NCBI GenBank assembly: GCA_021813195.1
Contig: JAKALI010000242.1
Coordinates: 1-6,517, forward strand
DNA from: Pseudomonadota bacterium
GTDB lineage: Bacteria > Pseudomonadota > Alphaproteobacteria > Rhizobiales > Hyphomicrobiaceae
Length of the DNA stretch: 6,517 nt
Direction of reading: 5' to 3'
Shown: positions 1 to 6,054 of the stretch, piece by piece
How positions within the stretch are numbered: the stretch's first letter is position 1
Layout of the letters: the number at the start of each line of letters is the position of its first letter
Made by a program: the position numbers and the translations under genes
The notes under the pieces: model-generated
The model's input: the letters and a program-made list of their open reading frames with translations, nothing else
Told to the model about the DNA's origin: nothing
Databases searched by the model: none

Positions 1-747
1 TGCCAGATCCGTCATCTCGGCGTCGGGCTCATGACCGGCCGGGACTGCGCCCTGGTGGACGTTGGTTATCCAGCTCGCTCCGATGCGCGTCATGGCGGCA
101 AGCACGCGGCCACGGGAGACGAACAGGCGCCAGTCGCGAAATTCCGCGTCGCCGACACCGCGCAGGTAACGCTGCACATAGAAGACCTCTCCAACCTCCG
201 GCCCCTCAGGTAGCGCCTCAGGATGGTCGATGCGGCGCACGCCGTGGCCTTGACTGCCGAAGAGCGGCTTGAGGACGAGTGAGCACTGGGCTCTCTGCGC
301 GAACGCGAGGGCGCCCGTGCGTCCCTCGGCCGTACGCGTCTCAGGGACGGGGAGGCCCGCCTTCTGAAACAGGAACGTCGCTGTGGATTTGTCGACGCAT
401 CGCTCGATAACGCGCGCATCGTTCCACACCCGTACGCCGCTTTCTCCCAGGGCATGGAGAATGCCGAGCCGCAGGGTGATCTGCTCGAGAGTCCCCGTCG
501 AAATCGAGCGTACAAATGCTCCATCGGGCAGGGAGCCGCCGAAGCCCGGAATGTCGATACCGTTGGGGAGGCGCGTATCGAAGGCGCAGTCTTTGAGCGT
601 CGTCGTTACGACGCGAGCGCCACGCGCTTCCATAGCCTCGCGCAAGCGCCGCGCGTGCCAGTCGCCGCCACCCTCCTCGACGAACAGCACGATGCGCGGG
701 GGTGCGCCTGCCTCGCGTGCGGATATGGAAAAGGATGGTTTGCTCAT
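1..747 (-). CDS. RimK-like ATP-grasp protein of H4MPT islands (Orf7 type), C-terminus cut by window edge
   Basis: The frame is open from an ATG at 747 to base 1, giving 249 residues without a stop. I translated it by hand. A Rossmann-like N-terminus (about residues 18-50, with VLFVEEGG) is followed by an ATP-grasp fold. DKSTATFLFQKAGLPVPETR spans about 119-138. The ATP-binding strand and glycine loop LVLKPLFGSQGHGVRRI spans about 158-174, with Lys160. EFRDWRLFV (about 202-210) and ITNVHQGA (about 227-234) are typical of RimK/MptN-like ligases. These enzymes usually have about 300 residues, so the last 50 or so are outside, including the metal-binding E/N motif. The gene follows mch by 43 nt with no clear Shine-Dalgarno, and an in-frame TGA just upstream rules out an earlier start. 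Position after mch matches orf7 of methylotroph islands. RimK relatives join amino acids, often glutamate, to an acceptor; the substrate here is unknown. An amino-acid ligation in cofactor (H4MPT or methylofuran) synthesis is an inference. Confidence 0.87.
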   Translation of the reverse strand, partial: MSKPSFSISAREAGAPPRIVLFVEEGGGDWHARRLREAMEARGARVVTTTLKDCAFDTRLPNGIDIPGFGGSLPDGAFVRSISTGTLEQITLRLGILHALGESGVRVWNDARVIERCVDKSTATFLFQKAGLPVPETRTAEGRTGALAFAQRAQCSLVLKPLFGSQGHGVRRIDHPEALPEGPEVGEVFYVQRYLRGVGDAEFRDWRLFVSRGRVLAAMTRIGASWITNVHQGAVPAGHEPDAEMTDLA

Positions 748-790
748 GGCGTATCGCGCGGTCGCAGTGGGCTCAAGGCTAGGCGATCAC

Positions 791-1762
791 CTATCGGAAG
801 CTCGCATCGACGATTTCTGGAGCGAGTTTTCCTGCGTGGAATGACGTTCCGGTGTCGAGGTTGGACACCGTGACGAGAGCCGGTGAGAACAGCATGGCGT
901 CGATCTTGTAGAAGTCTCCGCCGACCTCGGCAAACGTCTCGGCGAAGGGCTTGCCGTAAGACGATGAGGTCGAGGATGGCAGAGCCTCGGCGAGTTTCTT
1001 GGCCTCCTCATCAGACCCTTTGACGAAGAGTTGGATGCGTCCGCCATAGATGATGGCATCGTTGGTGCGGCCCATCGCCTTTACGAAATCGGGGACGGGC
1101 GGCGCCAGGGGGGCCACGCCATACCCATCGACGATGTTCTCGAGCGGGAAATGCAGCGCATGGGCCTTGTGCAGGGAAACTTCGAGTACGCGCGCGGCGA
1201 TCTGTACGGTGCCGGCTAGCGAGCCCGTCGGAGCATAGAGAACTGTCAGGTTTGAAGTGGGGATCCCACATGCGGTCGCAACCTTTACGGCAACAGCAGA
1301 CGGCGGCGCTTTGTCCCCTTCGATCACGAGCGCCCCGCGCTGATGATGATCGACATAGCCCAGTTCCTTGTAGAGTTCCTCGACGCGAGAAAGCGCGCGG
1401 GCGGGACCCGAGCCAAGCGCAAAGAACCCGCTCGCCTCGTCGGTGATCGTCCAGCCGGCATATTGGCTGCCCAAACACGCGATCACAGGGTTGGAAGAAT
1501 GGACGACGACCCCGAGTGGCCAGCGCTCCAAACCTGAGGCCGATGTGATTGAAACCGTGCCAAGCCCGCCCATGCAGACCTCGCCCAAGAGCCGACCCGC
1601 TTCGAGCCCGCCGGGAACATGGGCGCCGAGATCAATGAGGCGTTCGCCGTTCTCCCCTGTTTTGACGCCGCAGCGTAGGGCTTGCGCGTTCGTTGCGATC
1701 GTCTCGACGATGGCGTGGGCGCGGGCGTTGACACTCGGTGCCGGCACAGTTTGCAAGGTCAT
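791..1762 (-). CDS. mch: Methenyltetrahydromethanopterin cyclohydrolase (Mch)
   Basis: Mch reversibly hydrolyses methenyl-H4MPT to 5-formyl-H4MPT in the cytoplasm. It is the second step after formaldehyde condensation with H4MPT, between MtdB and the formyltransferase/hydrolase complex. The 323-residue length fits the family. Conserved-looking blocks are [18 protein letters not shown] (51-68), a [18 protein letters not shown] block (111-128), [18 protein letters not shown] (177-194), [15 protein letters not shown] (208-222), [10 protein letters not shown] (234-243) and the C-terminal [19 protein letters not shown] (277-295). The ATG at 1762 lies 3 nt after the stop of the upstream ATP-grasp gene. 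A GGAGG sits 11 nt before the ATG, inside the end of that gene, so translational coupling is likely. The stop is TAG at 791-793. The protein looks intact with no frameshift. I recognise the family with high confidence; no other cyclohydrolase type fits. Confidence 0.97.
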   Translation of the reverse strand: MTLQTVPAPSVNARAHAIVETIATNAQALRCGVKTGENGERLIDLGAHVPGGLEAGRLLGEVCMGGLGTVSITSASGLERWPLGVVVHSSNPVIACLGSQYAGWTITDEASGFFALGSGPARALSRVEELYKELGYVDHHQRGALVIEGDKAPPSAVAVKVATACGIPTSNLTVLYAPTGSLAGTVQIAARVLEVSLHKAHALHFPLENIVDGYGVAPLAPPVPDFVKAMGRTNDAIIYGGRIQLFVKGSDEEAKKLAEALPSSTSSSYGKPFAETFAEVGGDFYKIDAMLFSPALVTVSNLDTGTSFHAGKLAPEIVDASFR

Positions 1763-1765
1763 GTC

Positions 1766-2926
1766 TCAGGGTTCCTCCGCGTTTCGGGGCTGATACAGCA
1801 AGTCTTCGAGAAGACTTAAGCGCTCGCGGCAACGGGCTTCGGCCTGTGCGCTCGAAGCGGCGTCTGCCATGACGGTCGCGATGGGCTGGCCGCGCTCCAC
1901 GCGCGTGCCGGGGGCGGGACGGTCGGCGCTCCAAACAGGCCAAGTGATGGCCGGTATCGTGAGGGGGCCTCGATCCGCATAGAGATACGCAGCCGCTCGC
2001 GGTGCAAACTGGCGAAACTGTGCCGAGACGACCTGGGCCGCATCCTGCCCGCTCGTGGCGGCGACATGCGCCGCAAAAAGCGTGCCGTTTGCGTCGTCGA
2101 GCACGTCAAGAGTGGCACCTGGTCTTGGATTGATTTCGAGCAGCAGGGGCTCGCCGTCTCGGACGAGAAAGTCGAACGAGACCATGCCGGAGAGCGAGAA
2201 CGTGCGGCCAAGTTGCAAGCAAATATCGATGATCCGCGCTTCCACGTCCGCGTCGAGCCTGACCCATCCCACAGCGCCGCCATAACGGAATGGTCGCCGC
2301 GGTTGCGGGTTTGTCCACTGGCGGCTGAATGCATACGCGCTGGTTGCGCCTGAGCGGATCATCATGGCCGAGATCGCCTCACCGGCAATCTCGCGCTGGA
2401 AGTAGCGCCGGCGATCGGGGCGGACCTGATCCGGACAACGATGGATGTGCAGCCCACCGCTTCCGCCGACGCGTTTCATGAGCCATCCAGCGCTCGACGA
2501 GGGCGGTGCAGTTTGAGTTTCCGGATGGCGGATGCCCAAGTCCGCAAGTGTACCAAAAAAGGTGCTCGGGTCTTTAACCTGTTGGATGGTCCGAGCGTCA
2601 TTGCCGAGTATCGTGTATCGTTCGGCCAGGGCTGCGACGAGCGCGGGGTTGCATTCAAAGCCCGCGCCGAGCACCAATCCAACGATTGGCGCTGGCGCGG
2701 CAGCGGCCAGTTCGTCCAATGCGGCCAGAAGCGCGCGACGGCGGAAACCAACTTGGACGCGGGCGGGCAAGGCGCGCCAGGCATGAGCCCCCGCCCGCAG
2801 GTCCTCATCGCCGAAACAATCAACGACGAGGGGGAGGAAACCTGCGCGTTGCGCTGATTGTGCGAGCGCACGTCCGGAGAACGCTGCGATGAGTATCGCC
2901 GGTGATGTCACCGCGGCCGCCGGCAT
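1766..2926 (-). CDS. ATP-grasp protein of H4MPT islands (Orf5 type)
   Basis: A 386-residue protein with ATP-grasp architecture, complete in the window. The N-terminus (about 9-40) is Rossmann-like (ILIAAFSGRALAQSAQRAG). KDPSTFFGTLADLGIRHPET (about 118-137) leads into the ATP-binding strand WLMKRVGGSGGLHIHR (148-163), with Lys151 and the GGSGG loop. YFQREIAGEAISAMMI spans 175-190. The metal-binding segment SFDFLVRDGEPLLLEINPRP (250-269) carries Asp252, Glu264 and Asn266. The last 60-70 residues (PAITWPVWSADRPAPGTRVE at 325-344, then a helical tail) form an extra domain. Its position between mtdB and mch matches orf5 of methylotroph islands. The family joins a carboxylate to an amine via an acyl-phosphate, but its substrate is not evident here. 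A role in H4MPT or methylofuran synthesis is inferred from context. The ATG at 2926 has an in-frame TGA two codons upstream and only a weak ribosome site, so a GTG at codon 6 is possible. Confidence 0.88.
   Translation of the reverse strand: MPAAAVTSPAILIAAFSGRALAQSAQRAGFLPLVVDCFGDEDLRAGAHAWRALPARVQVGFRRRALLAALDELAAAAPAPIVGLVLGAGFECNPALVAALAERYTILGNDARTIQQVKDPSTFFGTLADLGIRHPETQTAPPSSSAGWLMKRVGGSGGLHIHRCPDQVRPDRRRYFQREIAGEAISAMMIRSGATSAYAFSRQWTNPQPRRPFRYGGAVGWVRLDADVEARIIDICLQLGRTFSLSGMVSFDFLVRDGEPLLLEINPRPGATLDVLDDANGTLFAAHVAATSGQDAAQVVSAQFRQFAPRAAAYLYADRGPLTIPAITWPVWSADRPAPGTRVERGQPIATVMADAASSAQAEARCRERLSLLEDLLYQPRNAEEP
1774..1778 (-). promoter_or_regulatory. Shine-Dalgarno for mch within the end of the upstream ATP-grasp gene
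   Basis: On the minus strand GGAGG lies 11 nt upstream of the mch ATG at 1762, inside the last codons of the upstream gene. The spacing is slightly long. The position implies that termination of the upstream gene and initiation of mch are coupled. Confidence 0.55.
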
Positions 2927-3081
2927 GGTTCAATCGATTTCTTCGCCAAGTCAGCCTCAATTCGCGGGAAGTCGAGCGTAACTCTTGGCCTCATGGTGTC
3001 GGCGTTCTGCTGTGTGCAGCACATTACGCCCAGACCTCGCGCGAAAACTCGATGAGCGTTGGTGCCTCGTCACGGCCAGCG
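2927..3081 (-). other. 155-nt gap between mtdB and the Orf5-type gene
   Basis: This is the longest untranslated stretch inside the minus-strand gene block; the other junctions are 3-44 nt. I see no convincing coding frame of its own. The short frame at 2957-3187 mostly overlaps the 3' end of mtdB antiparallel to nothing but in another minus-strand frame, and resembles no protein I know. The gap contains an interrupted inverted repeat at 3001-3030, listed separately. It could hold an internal promoter for orf5-mch-orf7 or an RNA processing site, but no clear -35/-10 pair stands out. Confidence 0.4.
3001..3030. repeat. Interrupted inverted repeat (potential hairpin) downstream of mtdB
   Basis: Read on the plus strand, an outer arm GGCGT (3001-3005) pairs with ACGCC (3026-3030). 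An inner arm TGCTG (3008-3012) pairs with CAGCA (3017-3021) around a TGTG loop. The two stems are separated by unpaired bases (2 on one side, 4 on the other). No T-run follows on either strand, so a classical intrinsic terminator is not supported. It could be a transcript-stability or processing hairpin after mtdB, or chance in GC-rich DNA. Confidence 0.35.
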
Positions 3082-3987
3082 TCAGGTCAGTCCCGTCAGC
3101 TGTTTGCACATCGTGTAGGCGTGGCGGAAATCGAGCGCCTGAACCGTGTCGGATGTGAGCATCTGCTTGAAGAGGCCGCTTTCGCATTTGTACTTTATAT
3201 CGCCGATCGCGAGGGGGCCGACGCCCAGCACGTTGCCACCGGGCAACGGTGCGCCATCCATGAACAATTCCATGCCCTCAACGCCTGGCGGGGGTACCGC
3301 ATTGACGTCGGCTACGACCAGAAGGTCCTTCGCAGCCTCCATTTCCTCTTTCGAGACAACCTTCACACCGGCCGCCGCCGCGGCAAAAATTACTTCTGCA
3401 TTGGCAATGATGGCCCGTTTGCCTTCTGGCGTTTCGCCGCTTACTGGCTCCAGATCAACTCCGAAGCGCTCCTTGGAGACGGCTGCGCTCTTGACAACGC
3501 GGTCGAAGCCGCGATGGGCGACGAGTTGAACATTTGCGCCTTCGAGCGCCGCGATGATCGAGGAGGCGAAGCCGACAACGCCCGTCGCACCGAAGACGGC
3601 GACTCGCGTGCCCTTCCACGAGCGACCGAACTTGAACTTCAAAGCACGCTCAACGCATGCCACCATCGCTGCGGCGGTCGTGAATGAGCCGGCAGGGTCA
3701 GCAAAGACGGAACACTGGAACGGCGGCACCATCGCCTTCTGTGCCGCGTCGATCATGTCGAGCGCCAGGATTGCGTCTTTACCGCCAATGAAAAAACCCG
3801 TGCGCACGCCATAGTCCGGCGGGCGCGAGAAAATGGCGTCCTGGATTAGGGGCGTGACGTCAGGTAGCTCGACGTTCGTATACGGCACGATGACCTTGAA
3901 ACCCGCATCCGTAGCCATGTTGACGTCGAAGGGGCTTACGTGCTTGCGCGGGTCCAACATGTGCAGAATGGGTGTGGCGTCGCTCAT
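3082..3987 (-). CDS. mtdB: NAD(P)-dependent methylene-H4MPT dehydrogenase (MtdB)
   Basis: MtdB oxidises methylene-H4MPT to methenyl-H4MPT in the cytoplasm, the first oxidation after formaldehyde is captured on H4MPT. With the start at 3987 it has 301 residues, near the usual length. The N-terminus has ILHMLDPRKHVSPFDVNMA (7-25), typical of the MtdA/MtdB family. VRTGFFIGGKDAILALDM (61-78) and VFADPAGSFTTAAAMVA (94-110) follow. The Rossmann nucleotide loop is VAVFGATGVVG (129-139). VADVNAVPPPGVEGME (225-240) and GVGPLAIGDIKYKCE (255-269) close the fold. I chose the ATG at 3987 over a TTG at 4035 that overlaps the orf4 stop: the ATG has a GGAGA 10 nt upstream and its N-terminus fits the family, while the 16 extra residues are low-complexity. 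Context (orf4 before, mch after) favours MtdB over NADP-only MtdA. Cofactor preference cannot be read with certainty. Confidence 0.94.
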   Translation of the reverse strand: MSDATPILHMLDPRKHVSPFDVNMATDAGFKVIVPYTNVELPDVTPLIQDAIFSRPPDYGVRTGFFIGGKDAILALDMIDAAQKAMVPPFQCSVFADPAGSFTTAAAMVACVERALKFKFGRSWKGTRVAVFGATGVVGFASSIIAALEGANVQLVAHRGFDRVVKSAAVSKERFGVDLEPVSGETPEGKRAIIANAEVIFAAAAAGVKVVSKEEMEAAKDLLVVADVNAVPPPGVEGMELFMDGAPLPGGNVLGVGPLAIGDIKYKCESGLFKQMLTSDTVQALDFRHAYTMCKQLTGLT

Positions 3988-3997
3988 CGTGACGGGA

Positions 3998-4002
3998 TCT
4001 CC
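3998..4002 (-). promoter_or_regulatory. Shine-Dalgarno deciding the mtdB start
   Basis: GGAGA on the minus strand, 10 nt before the ATG at 3987. It supports this start over the upstream TTG at 4035, which has no such signal and would add a 16-residue proline-rich leader. Confidence 0.6.
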
Positions 4003-4031
4003 GGTTGGGTGCGGTGCGGGCGGGGATGGGC

Positions 4032-4985
4032 TCAAGAGACCTGGATCTCAGCGCCGGCATTGCGGCCGCGCACGATCCTCATCTGAAGCCCCTCCGCTTT
4101 AGCCTCTTCGACTAAAGAAGAATAGAGGCGCTGCGCCGCAGCCTCACTGTCGACGAAGGCGAAGCCGGTCGGGCCCCAGGAGGTCTGGCCTAATCCCTTT
4201 GCACCGAGGGTGCCGAGACGGTTCACCAGGCGTCCAACGGCAGGGCTGGACCAGGGCGATCCCCCTTGTGCCGCGGCGAAATGGGAGCCGACAGCGCTCT
4301 GAATCTCGCTCAAGGCCGCGCCGAACTCGGTCAGGTCCTGTTCAGCAAGTCCAGGTAAGAGGCGCATCAGGGTCAACCGGCACAAATGCCCGGCCAGTGC
4401 ATCGGGGAAAGCTGGCAGAGCTTTGAACGCGGTTGTCTCCTTCTCCCCGTGGACGCCCGTTTCCCGAGGGTCGAGGACGAGGAGAATGCGCCAGGCATCG
4501 GGGAAAGGCAGCCGCGACACAACGGGAGGGGCCGCCTCGCTCGGCCCGCGTCCGCCATCGACGATGAAGCCCCCAGTCTGGAATGCGGCGATGCCGATTG
4601 CTGAGCGCGCCCCGCGCTCGACGACCTCGCCCAGTGCTGGAATGGGAACGTCGCGTTGCGCCAGTCGGAGGATTGATGTTCCGATCGCGAGCGCCAATTG
4701 TGTGCCTGAGCCAAGCCCGGCGTGCGCAGGGATGGCCTCGCGGACTTCAACCGATAACGGCGACGTTGCGATACCGGCGAATGCGGCGAAGCGCCGGGCG
4801 ATTTTTTCGGCGCGCTCGCGTTCCGCACCCTCGAAGGTCCAGGACTGAGCGGGCGTGATGCGAACGCGCGTCACGGGCCCATCGACGGCAAGGCCGATGG
4901 AGCCGTAACGACGTCCGAGCGCGCCGTTGAGGTCGAGAAACCCCAGGTGGAGGCGTGCGGGTGCTGTGACGGAGATGGCCGGCAT
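4032..4985 (-). CDS. mptG: Beta-ribofuranosylaminobenzene 5'-phosphate synthase (beta-RFAP synthase, Orf4/MptG)
   Basis: The enzyme condenses 4-hydroxybenzoate or p-aminobenzoate with phosphoribosyl pyrophosphate, releasing CO2 and pyrophosphate. This is the first committed step of the methanopterin side arm. The protein has 317 residues, the expected size, and a GHMP-kinase-like fold. The N-terminal strand is ISVTAPARLHLGFLDLNG (4-21). The GHMP glycine motif PAHAGLGSGTQLALAIG is at 86-102. SAIGIAAFQTGGFIVDGG (128-145) and GQTSWGPTGFAFV (266-278) are further recognisable blocks. It is first in the minus-strand gene block, 44 nt ahead of mtdB, and divergent from phhB. The ATG at 4985 has AGGA four nt upstream, a short spacing. 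Its presence shows that the host makes its own methanopterin-type cofactor and does not only use it. In methylotrophs this gene is usually called orf4. Sugar or lipid GHMP kinases are less likely given the neighbours and the N-terminal motif. Confidence 0.93.
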   Translation of the reverse strand: MPAISVTAPARLHLGFLDLNGALGRRYGSIGLAVDGPVTRVRITPAQSWTFEGAERERAEKIARRFAAFAGIATSPLSVEVREAIPAHAGLGSGTQLALAIGTSILRLAQRDVPIPALGEVVERGARSAIGIAAFQTGGFIVDGGRGPSEAAPPVVSRLPFPDAWRILLVLDPRETGVHGEKETTAFKALPAFPDALAGHLCRLTLMRLLPGLAEQDLTEFGAALSEIQSAVGSHFAAAQGGSPWSSPAVGRLVNRLGTLGAKGLGQTSWGPTGFAFVDSEAAAQRLYSSLVEEAKAEGLQMRIVRGRNAGAEIQVS

Positions 4986-5006
4986 CGCATCCTAGGCGTT
5001 TTGCTC

Positions 5007-5020
5007 AGGTCCAAGGTCCA
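5007..5020. repeat. Tandem 7-bp repeat (AGGTCCA x2) near the orf4 start
   Basis: Two perfect adjacent copies of AGGTCCA at 5007-5013 and 5014-5020, continuing with AG into a partial third copy. It lies 22 bp upstream of the beta-RFAP synthase ATG. It could be a paired regulator site or a slippage product; no matching protein is evident in the window. Confidence 0.5.
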
Positions 5021-5105
5021 AGCGCGCGCCGATGTGCGACGGCGATTGAAGGAACACGTCAGTCGATCTACGGTGAGACTGGACTTGTCAATCCCTGCGG
5101 GGCTC

Positions 5106-5111
5106 GGGAGG
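5106..5111 (+). promoter_or_regulatory. Shine-Dalgarno deciding the phhB start
   Basis: GGGAGG lies 9 nt before the ATG at 5121. It fixes the start there, although the frame is open back to an ATG at 4947 that would overlap the orf4 5' end. Confidence 0.75.
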
Positions 5112-5120
5112 CTTGATCGG

Positions 5121-5495
5121 ATGGCGTCGCGCGAACAGGCAATGGCGACCGGCGAGGTCGAAGCGTGGCTCAAAGCCAATCTGCCGTCATGGCGTCTGGA
5201 GGACGGCTGGATCAGGCGCACCTACAAGACGAACAGCTGGAAGGGGACGCTGATGGTGATCAACGCCGTGGGTCACCTTGCGGAAGCTGCCTGGCATCAC
5301 CCCGACATCACCGCGTCGTATGCTTGGGTGGAAGTGCGTTTGATGACGCATTCGGCCAAGGGCATCACGGACAAAGACCTCGCGCTGGCCGCAAAGATTG
5401 AAGAGGTGATTTGTTGGCAGCCGGGTAAGGAGGCTGGCAACACGTTGGAGGGAACGCCATCCGACCCCCGCTTCGCGTACATTAAGTATGATTGA
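5121..5495 (+). CDS. phhB: Pterin-4a-carbinolamine dehydratase (4a-hydroxytetrahydrobiopterin dehydratase)
   Basis: Family members dehydrate 4a-hydroxytetrahydropterins to quinonoid dihydropterins, normally recycling the cofactor of aromatic amino acid hydroxylases. With the start at 5121 the protein has 124 residues; the usual core is about 95-105. The catalytic signature is clear: AEAAWHHPDITASYAWVEV (54-72) with the His-His-Pro at 59-61, then LMTHSAKGITDKDLALAAKI (74-93) with the later conserved His and Asp. The last 25 residues, after ICWQPG (97-102), form a tail ending FAYIKYD beyond the core. The open frame reaches back to 4947, but those 58 residues overlap orf4 and lack family similarity; the GGGAGG before 5121 settles the start. 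The gene overlaps folK by 8 nt, so the two are co-translated. Pairing with folK next to H4MPT genes suggests a pterin-related role, but no aromatic hydroxylase is in view, so the physiological substrate is open. Confidence 0.92.
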   Translation: MASREQAMATGEVEAWLKANLPSWRLEDGWIRRTYKTNSWKGTLMVINAVGHLAEAAWHHPDITASYAWVEVRLMTHSAKGITDKDLALAAKIEEVICWQPGKEAGNTLEGTPSDPRFAYIKYD

Positions 5496-6009
5496 CTCCA
5501 CCGGCTGTGACACCGTGCGCGATCGGCCAACGCGCGACTATGACGCGCTGATCGGTCTTGGTTCCAACGTCGGTGATAAGGCCGCCAACATCCATCGCGC
5601 GGTCGAGCTGTTGTGCGAAGGCGACGCTGTGCGGCTGTGCCGCCTGTCGCGTCTCTACCGCTCCGAGCCGTGGGGCATCGCCGAGCAGGACTGGTTCGTC
5701 AATGCCTGCGCGGCCGTTGCAACCAAGCTGACGGCCGAGGGTTTGCTAGATCGATGCTTGGCCGTGGAGGACAGGATGGGTCGTAGGCGCACGGTGAAAT
5801 GGGGACCGCGCGTTATCGATGTGGACGTACTCACTTACCGTGGCGATACGATCGACACACCGCGCCTCAAAGTGCCTCATCCCTTCATCGCACAGCGCAG
5901 CTTCGTGGCATTGCCGCTCGCCGAAATTGCCCCCTGTGAGATGATTGGTGGTCGAACGATGCGCGACATTGCTGAAGAGCTCGCTCCCGACGGCACGCGA
6001 CCGCTGTGA
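5488..6009 (+). CDS. folK: 6-hydroxymethyl-7,8-dihydropterin pyrophosphokinase (HPPK)
   Basis: FolK transfers pyrophosphate from ATP to 6-hydroxymethyl-7,8-dihydropterin. The product feeds dihydropteroate synthase for folate, and in H4MPT producers the same compound is condensed with the RFA-phosphate arm. The 173-residue length is normal. DALIGLGSNVGDKAANI (19-35) is the N-terminal pterin-binding block. LYRSEPWG is at 56-63. The HPPK signature KWGPRVIDVDVL is at 104-115, with the two metal-binding aspartates Asp111 and Asp113. LKVPHPFIAQRSFVALPLAE (127-146) is the usual C-terminal block. The ATG at 5488 overlaps the phhB stop by 8 nt and has no strong ribosome site, consistent with coupling. 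About 18 residues precede the first core strand, more than usual; a GTG at 5515 is an alternative start. It lies divergent from beta-RFAP synthase, so both halves of the methanopterin skeleton may be made from this locus. Confidence 0.96.
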   Translation: MIDSTGCDTVRDRPTRDYDALIGLGSNVGDKAANIHRAVELLCEGDAVRLCRLSRLYRSEPWGIAEQDWFVNACAAVATKLTAEGLLDRCLAVEDRMGRRRTVKWGPRVIDVDVLTYRGDTIDTPRLKVPHPFIAQRSFVALPLAEIAPCEMIGGRTMRDIAEELAPDGTRPL

Positions 6010-6054
6010 GGGCGAGGGGGGGGGGGGCCAAAGGCAGCGTCGTGGCGTGAGCCG
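6010..6054. other. Convergent gap between folK and the DUF2189 gene, with a G12 run
   Basis: These 45 nt separate two converging genes. The plus strand has an uninterrupted run of 12 G at 6016-6027, seven nt after the folK stop. No GC-rich hairpin with a T-run is visible for either gene, so termination is not explained by an intrinsic terminator here. Confidence 0.6.

Larger units (their letters stand above)
4986..5120. promoter_or_regulatory. Divergent intergenic region between the H4MPT block and phhB-folK
   Basis: This 135-nt gap should hold the promoters of both divergent transcription units. On the plus strand a weak sigma70-like pair is TTGAAG (5046-5051) and TACGGT (5069-5074) with a 17-nt spacer, about 46 nt before the phhB ATG; the match at -10 is poor. 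On the minus strand I see no convincing pair. A perfect tandem heptamer lies at 5007-5020, close to orf4. Functional promoters are inferred from gene layout more than from sequence matches. Confidence 0.5.

Noticed and set aside
90..873. Several 130-150 residue frames on both strands at the left end
   Set aside because: They are out-of-frame or antisense shadows of the RimK-like gene, which is itself open to the window edge. None shows a protein family motif.
3001..3030. Intrinsic terminator after mtdB
   Set aside because: The paired arms are short and interrupted, and no T-run follows on either strand, so only a possible hairpin is reported.
2902..3687. 261-residue plus-strand open frame
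   Set aside because: It runs antisense to mtdB and the mtdB-orf5 gap. Its translation shows no recognisable family motif, and mtdB on the other strand is clearly real. GC-rich DNA commonly gives long antisense frames.
3988..4035. 16-residue extension of MtdB from a TTG at 4035
   Set aside because: It is a low-complexity Pro/Ser leader with a non-ATG start overlapping the orf4 stop. The ATG at 3987 has a ribosome site and the family N-terminus.
4947..5120. 58-residue N-terminal extension of phhB from an ATG at 4947
   Set aside because: It overlaps the 5' end of beta-RFAP synthase, lacks family similarity and is Arg/Cys-rich. The GGGAGG ahead of 5121 and family length support the shorter protein.
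6016..6027. Phase-variable homopolymer switching a gene on and off
   Set aside because: The G run lies after the folK stop and after the DUF2189 stop on the other strand, outside both reading frames and away from any promoter.
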